Shown here: in pieces, positions 5,063 through 7,603 of the stretch
Position numbering within the stretch: position 1 is the first letter of the stretch
How the letters are laid out: every line of letters starts with the position of its first letter
DNA from: Acidimicrobiia bacterium
Lineage (GTDB): Bacteria; Actinomycetota; Acidimicrobiia; Spongiisociales; ZC4RG35
Reading direction: 5' to 3'
Length of the DNA stretch: 7,603 nucleotides
Assembly (NCBI GenBank): GCA_030623125.1
Contig: JAUXMQ010000046.1
Span: 1-7,603 of the forward strand
Position numbers and translations under genes: made by a program
Notes under the pieces: generated by a model
What the model saw: only the letters and a program-made list of their open reading frames with translations
Databases searched by the model: none
Told to the model about the DNA's origin: nothing

Positions 5063-6526
5063 TTACTCGATACCCCGCAAAGCGTCGGTCGTGACCTCTG
5101 ACAACTCGTTCCACAGCATCCAACCGAGGCCGAAGCCCTCCGCCGAGGCGATCTGAGCCTTCACCTCATCAGGGCCATACCCGAAGTCCTGAAGCCAGGG
5201 CCGCACCACCACATTGCGAGGCAGTCGCTCCATGCCATCTTCGAGGGCACGAAAAACCACCTGGCCGGGATTGTCGTTCGGCACCTCGTAGCCGAACCAT
5301 CCGGGTCCGTAATGAGACGGGTAAACCATCGGCGATATCACGTCGACCACCTGGGCCACGTCCTCCCAGCGCTGACCGATGAACCCGTCAGAAACGTCGG
5401 TGGTGATGAATCCAAAGACGTCGGCACCGACCGCGCATCCCATCGGATGAAGAAGGGCGACGGCCTCGGCCAAGAACGAAGGGATGGTCGACAAGCGAAC
5501 CTGCTCTTCGAGCACAACGTTGAAGCGGGCGTACTCGGTGAGAGAGTCCGGAAACCTGACGTAGTCGAATTGGATCTCGTCGACACCCATCGAGCAGGCT
5601 TCGGCGGCAAGATCAAGACCGTATTGGCGGGCTTCAGGATCGGTGGGGTCGAGAAAGAACTGGCCGTTGACACTATATGGAGCGTCGGCTTCGACATCCC
5701 ACACCGCCATCGAGGGTTTGGCCCACGCGGCAATCTCATCGCTGAACACGACCAGCCTTCCTATGAGGTAGAGATCCTCGTTGTGGGCTGCCGTGGCGAC
5801 CGCATTGAGGTTGTAGGCGTTCCGGGGTGCCCCCACCTCGAGAGCAATCGCGTTGGCAGTGTTGTACCAGACCCGCCCCCGATCGTCTTTCAGATCGACC
5901 ATCAGGGCATTGAGCTCGGTGGTCTTTGCCAGCGTTATGAACTCGTCAAGACGCTCCCCCGTGGCCGGTCCTGACATGTGGACTGCCCGGGCGATGAACG
6001 GCGCCAACTCGACGAGGACCTCACCTGGCCCTCCATCCCAGGTGAAAGACGCCGGCAGCCATGCCGGCTTCTCGACGACGATCTCGCCGGGTTCGGCTCC
6101 GCGGATGTTGAATTGGCCCTCGCCATCGGTCATTCCCGAAGACGGACTGGCCATGACGACTGCGCTGTCAACAGCCTGACCGCCGGAATCGGTCACCCGG
6201 CCGCGCAGAACACGGGCCTTGATCACGACATCGAGCACGCCCTCCGGAGGCTCCGCAAGGGTGAGCATCTGGGCGACATGACCGGGTGCGCTCACCTCGA
6301 GAACGACGGACGAGCGGTTCCACTCCATCTGGATCCGACCGTCGGAGCCCGATGTGCCCACCTGGTTGCCGTCGACGTCGGCTACGGCAGAGGCGACCGG
6401 AGCACCGAGGTCATCGAGCACCCGGAGCTCATAGGGGGTGGCCCGCCCAAGCAGGGACCAACCGGCCCAAGCTGCCCAGACGATGGTGAGCGCCACCAGC
6501 AACCTGAACTGAGATCGGCGCGACAC
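5063..6526 (-). CDS. Membrane-anchored DUF4015-type putative glycoside hydrolase with two N-terminal CarboxypepD-like repeats
   Basis: The 487-residue product starts MSRRSQFR and has one hydrophobic segment (about 9–26), giving an N-in membrane anchor or uncleaved signal with the rest outside the cell. Two beta-sandwich repeats of the carboxypeptidase-regulatory type follow (about 31–105 and 106–175). Each has the pattern V.D..G.PV..A.V ... T...G.(I/F), the second being RGRVTDSGGQAVDSAVVMA and TDGEGQFNI. From about 178 to the end is a DUF4015-like TIM-barrel domain: LNALMVDLKDDRG (205–217), GVDEIQFDYVRFPDS (314–328), GADVFGF (367–373), ISPMVYPSHYGPG (398–408), WLQDFGYG (444–451) and GWMLWNE (468–474). 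The FDYVRFP and MVYPSHY motifs are typical of that family, annotated as putative glycoside hydrolases of unproven substrate. Acidic residues at strand ends (D211, D213/214, D321, D369) could be catalytic; that is inference. The GTG start lacks a visible ribosome site. Confidence 0.85.
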   Translation of the reverse strand: MSRRSQFRLLVALTIVWAAWAGWSLLGRATPYELRVLDDLGAPVASAVADVDGNQVGTSGSDGRIQMEWNRSSVVLEVSAPGHVAQMLTLAEPPEGVLDVVIKARVLRGRVTDSGGQAVDSAVVMASPSSGMTDGEGQFNIRGAEPGEIVVEKPAWLPASFTWDGGPGEVLVELAPFIARAVHMSGPATGERLDEFITLAKTTELNALMVDLKDDRGRVWYNTANAIALEVGAPRNAYNLNAVATAAHNEDLYLIGRLVVFSDEIAAWAKPSMAVWDVEADAPYSVNGQFFLDPTDPEARQYGLDLAAEACSMGVDEIQFDYVRFPDSLTEYARFNVVLEEQVRLSTIPSFLAEAVALLHPMGCAVGADVFGFITTDVSDGFIGQRWEDVAQVVDVISPMVYPSHYGPGWFGYEVPNDNPGQVVFRALEDGMERLPRNVVVRPWLQDFGYGPDEVKAQIASAEGFGLGWMLWNELSEVTTDALRGIE

Positions 6527-6535
6527 GAATCACAA

Positions 6536-6541
6536 AGGATA
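6536..6541 (-). promoter_or_regulatory. Possible -10 element for a near-leaderless DUF4015 gene transcript
   Basis: On the - strand TATCCT lies 9 nt before the GTG start at 6526, and no Shine-Dalgarno sequence is visible between. A -10 box so close would put the transcript start at or within a few bases of the start codon, as in leaderless mRNAs that are common in Actinomycetota. No good -35 is seen at 17±1 nt, so this is tentative. Confidence 0.25.
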
Positions 6542-6572
6542 CCGACGATATTGACCTACACGACTTAACCAG

Positions 6573-6601
6573 TTGCCAGATTCACCCAGGGCCAGTAGTT
6601 T
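6573..6601 (+). promoter_or_regulatory. Candidate sigma-70 promoter of the sigma factor gene
   Basis: TTGCCA (6573–6578) is separated by exactly 17 nt from TAGTTT (6596–6601). The -35 matches consensus at five of six bases and the -10 at three of six. A start near 6608 would give a leader of about 20 nt carrying the AGGAGG site of the gene. The good -35, spacing and position support it; the -10 is weak. Confidence 0.4.
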
Positions 6602-6617
6602 TCCACAGGGGGCGTAC

Positions 6618-6623
6618 AGGAGG
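6618..6623 (+). promoter_or_regulatory. Ribosome binding site deciding the TTG start of the sigma factor gene
   Basis: AGGAGG ends 5 nt before TTG at 6629. No ATG or GTG start in this frame has a comparable site, and the resulting N-terminus MGKAIRAKDARPERG leads directly into region 1.2, so TTG is chosen. Confidence 0.65.
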
Positions 6624-6628
6624 CCGTT

Positions 6629-7579
6629 TTGGGGAAGGCCATCAGGGCCAAAGATGCAAGACCGGAAAGAGGGGCCAGCCCCGCAGATACCGTAGGGCTG
6701 TACCTGGACGAAGTCTCCGGACACGCACTCCTCACCGCCGAAGACGAGGTGCACCTCGCCCGCGCCATGGAGCGCGGCAAGAAGGCGAAGGTCATCCTCG
6801 AGTCTGGCGAATACACCCCTTCCGACAGGCCAAAGTTGATGCGGGCCATCGCCAAAGGCGACGAGGCAAAGATGAGCTTCATCCGTTCGAATCTCCGTTT
6901 GGTCATCTCGATCGCCAAGCGATACTCGGGGCGCGGGCTGGACCTCCTCGACCTCATCCAGGAGGGCAATCTCGGGCTCATCCGGGCCGTCGAGAAGTTC
7001 GATTGGCGCAAGGGCTTCAAGTTCTCCACCTATGCGACCTGGTGGATCCGTCAGGCCATTACAAGAGGCCTTGGCAACAACGGACGAACTATCCGACTGC
7101 CGGTTCACATGGTCGACGTGGTGCGGACCGTCAAGGACACCAGACAGACCCTCCATGACAAGCTCCACCGCATGCCGACCCTCGAGGAGATCTCTGAAGT
7201 CTCCGGCCTGGACACGGAGCGAGTACTGGCGGCACTGGAAGCGCCGGCGGAGACCGTTTCTCTGGACCGGCCGGTGGGAGAAGATGGAGACGCATCGCTA
7301 CAGGACTTCGTCGAAGACCACTCGGCTCTCAATCCCGAGGAGCGGGCTGCCACGGCGTGGCAGCGGGAGCGCCTGGTCCAGGCTCTCCAAGACCTCGACT
7401 ACGAGGAACAGCAGGTCTTGTGGCTGCGGTTCGGGCTCGACGGGGATGAGCCGTGGACGCTCAGCGACGTCGGCAAGGTGATCAATTCAACAAGGGAGCG
7501 GGTACGTCAGATCGAAGCAAGAGGGCTGGCGAAACTCCGCCACCCCTCCCGCGACATCGACCTACAAGGTCTTCTCTAA
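6629..7579 (+). CDS. Sigma-70 family RNA polymerase sigma factor, primary or group 2 (SigA/SigB-like)
   Basis: The 316-residue protein directs RNA polymerase to promoters. Region 1.2 is at about 20–50 (DTVGLYLDEVSGHALLTAEDEVHLARAM), region 2 at about 82–160, region 3 at about 161–230 (RMPTLEEISEVSGL; SLDRPVGEDGDASLQDFVED) and region 4 at about 243–306 with the helix-turn-helix TLSDVGKVINSTRERVRQIEARGLAKLRHP. Region 2.2 DLLDLIQEGNLGLIRAVEKFDW and 2.3–2.4 FKFSTYATWWIRQAITR are those of primary sigmas. W138, W139, Q142 and T145 fall where E. coli RpoD uses W433, W434, Q437 and T440 for the -10 element. Only a short basic N-terminus precedes region 1.2, with no region 1.1. Length and form fit group 2 SigB (about 320 residues) or a short primary sigma; which one cannot be settled here. 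The usual ADQ after region 2.4 is replaced by GNN (149–151). The start is TTG with a strong ribosome site. Confidence 0.93.
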   Translation: MGKAIRAKDARPERGASPADTVGLYLDEVSGHALLTAEDEVHLARAMERGKKAKVILESGEYTPSDRPKLMRAIAKGDEAKMSFIRSNLRLVISIAKRYSGRGLDLLDLIQEGNLGLIRAVEKFDWRKGFKFSTYATWWIRQAITRGLGNNGRTIRLPVHMVDVVRTVKDTRQTLHDKLHRMPTLEEISEVSGLDTERVLAALEAPAETVSLDRPVGEDGDASLQDFVEDHSALNPEERAATAWQRERLVQALQDLDYEEQQVLWLRFGLDGDEPWTLSDVGKVINSTRERVRQIEARGLAKLRHPSRDIDLQGLL

Positions 7580-7603
7580 GTGGCGTACCTCTTCTTGCCC
7601 ATC
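7580..7603. other. Unassigned right edge, possible convergent gene end or start of a new + strand gene
   Basis: Only 24 bases follow the sigma factor stop. On the + strand a GTG directly after the TAA opens MAYLFLPI, with a poor ribosome site. On the - strand one frame reads MGKKRYAT and then a TAG at 7578–7576 that overlaps the sigma stop, which would be a convergent neighbour like the exchanger/fumC pair. Neither can be supported further from the window. Confidence 0.15.

Noticed and set aside
5312..6568. Two long + strand open frames (220 and 196 codons) opposite the DUF4015 gene
   Set aside because: They are antisense to a protein with clear anchor, repeat and barrel motifs. Their His/Arg/Gly-rich translations look like complements of coding sequence rather than real proteins.
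6530..7168. 212-codon - strand frame opposite the sigma factor gene
   Set aside because: The sigma factor regions 1.2 to 4.2 on the + strand fully explain this DNA. The antisense frame has no recognisable fold or motif.
1..7603. Mobile element, CRISPR array, tRNA or phage genes
   Set aside because: I looked for terminal inverted repeats, regularly spaced repeats, tRNA-like cloverleaf segments and transposase or integrase motifs and found none.

Overview
The window is an ordinary-looking chromosomal stretch from a moderately GC-rich bacterium (about 60 % by eye, not computed). I infer a member of the Actinomycetota, possibly a deep-branching class such as Acidimicrobiia. The reasons are a sufD – Rieske ferredoxin – sufC order like that known from Streptomyces, a SigA/SigB-type sigma factor, many GTG/TTG starts and tightly overlapping genes. 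This taxonomic call is tentative.

Layout. Bases 1–1142 (+ strand) hold the last 66 residues of what looks like a P-type cation-transporting ATPase, followed with a 14-nt overlap by a CaCA-family cation exchanger. Together they look like a cation (probably calcium) export unit. The exchanger converges on fumC (class II fumarase, - strand, 1139–2515), and the two stop codons share the palindrome CTAG. A gap of about 120 nt precedes a - strand block read from 5007 down to 2637: sufD, a Rieske ferredoxin and sufC, chained by two 4-nt ATGA overlaps. This is part of the SUF iron-sulfur cluster assembly machinery. The expected partners sufB, sufS and sufU are not on either flank. Upstream of sufD on the same strand lies a gene for a membrane-anchored protein (5063–6526) with two carboxypeptidase-regulatory-like beta-sandwich repeats and a DUF4015-type putative glycoside hydrolase barrel. 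About 100 nt of divergent promoter space (6527–6628) separates it from a primary/group-2 sigma-70 factor on the + strand (6629–7579). The last 24 bases are unassigned.

How the genes work together. The three suf genes are one translationally coupled unit: SufC is the ATPase, SufD a scaffold subunit, and the Rieske protein a plausible electron carrier. The ATPase and exchanger form a second unit. Fumarase, the DUF4015 protein and the sigma factor are single housekeeping-type genes with no evident functional link to each other. Seven protein genes and one partial gene fill nearly all the window. I see no tRNA, rRNA, CRISPR array, insertion sequence or phage element, and no clearly new multi-gene system. 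The points most worth checking are the altered ion-binding motifs of the exchanger, the split suf cluster with its embedded ferredoxin, and a changed region 2.4 motif in the sigma factor.
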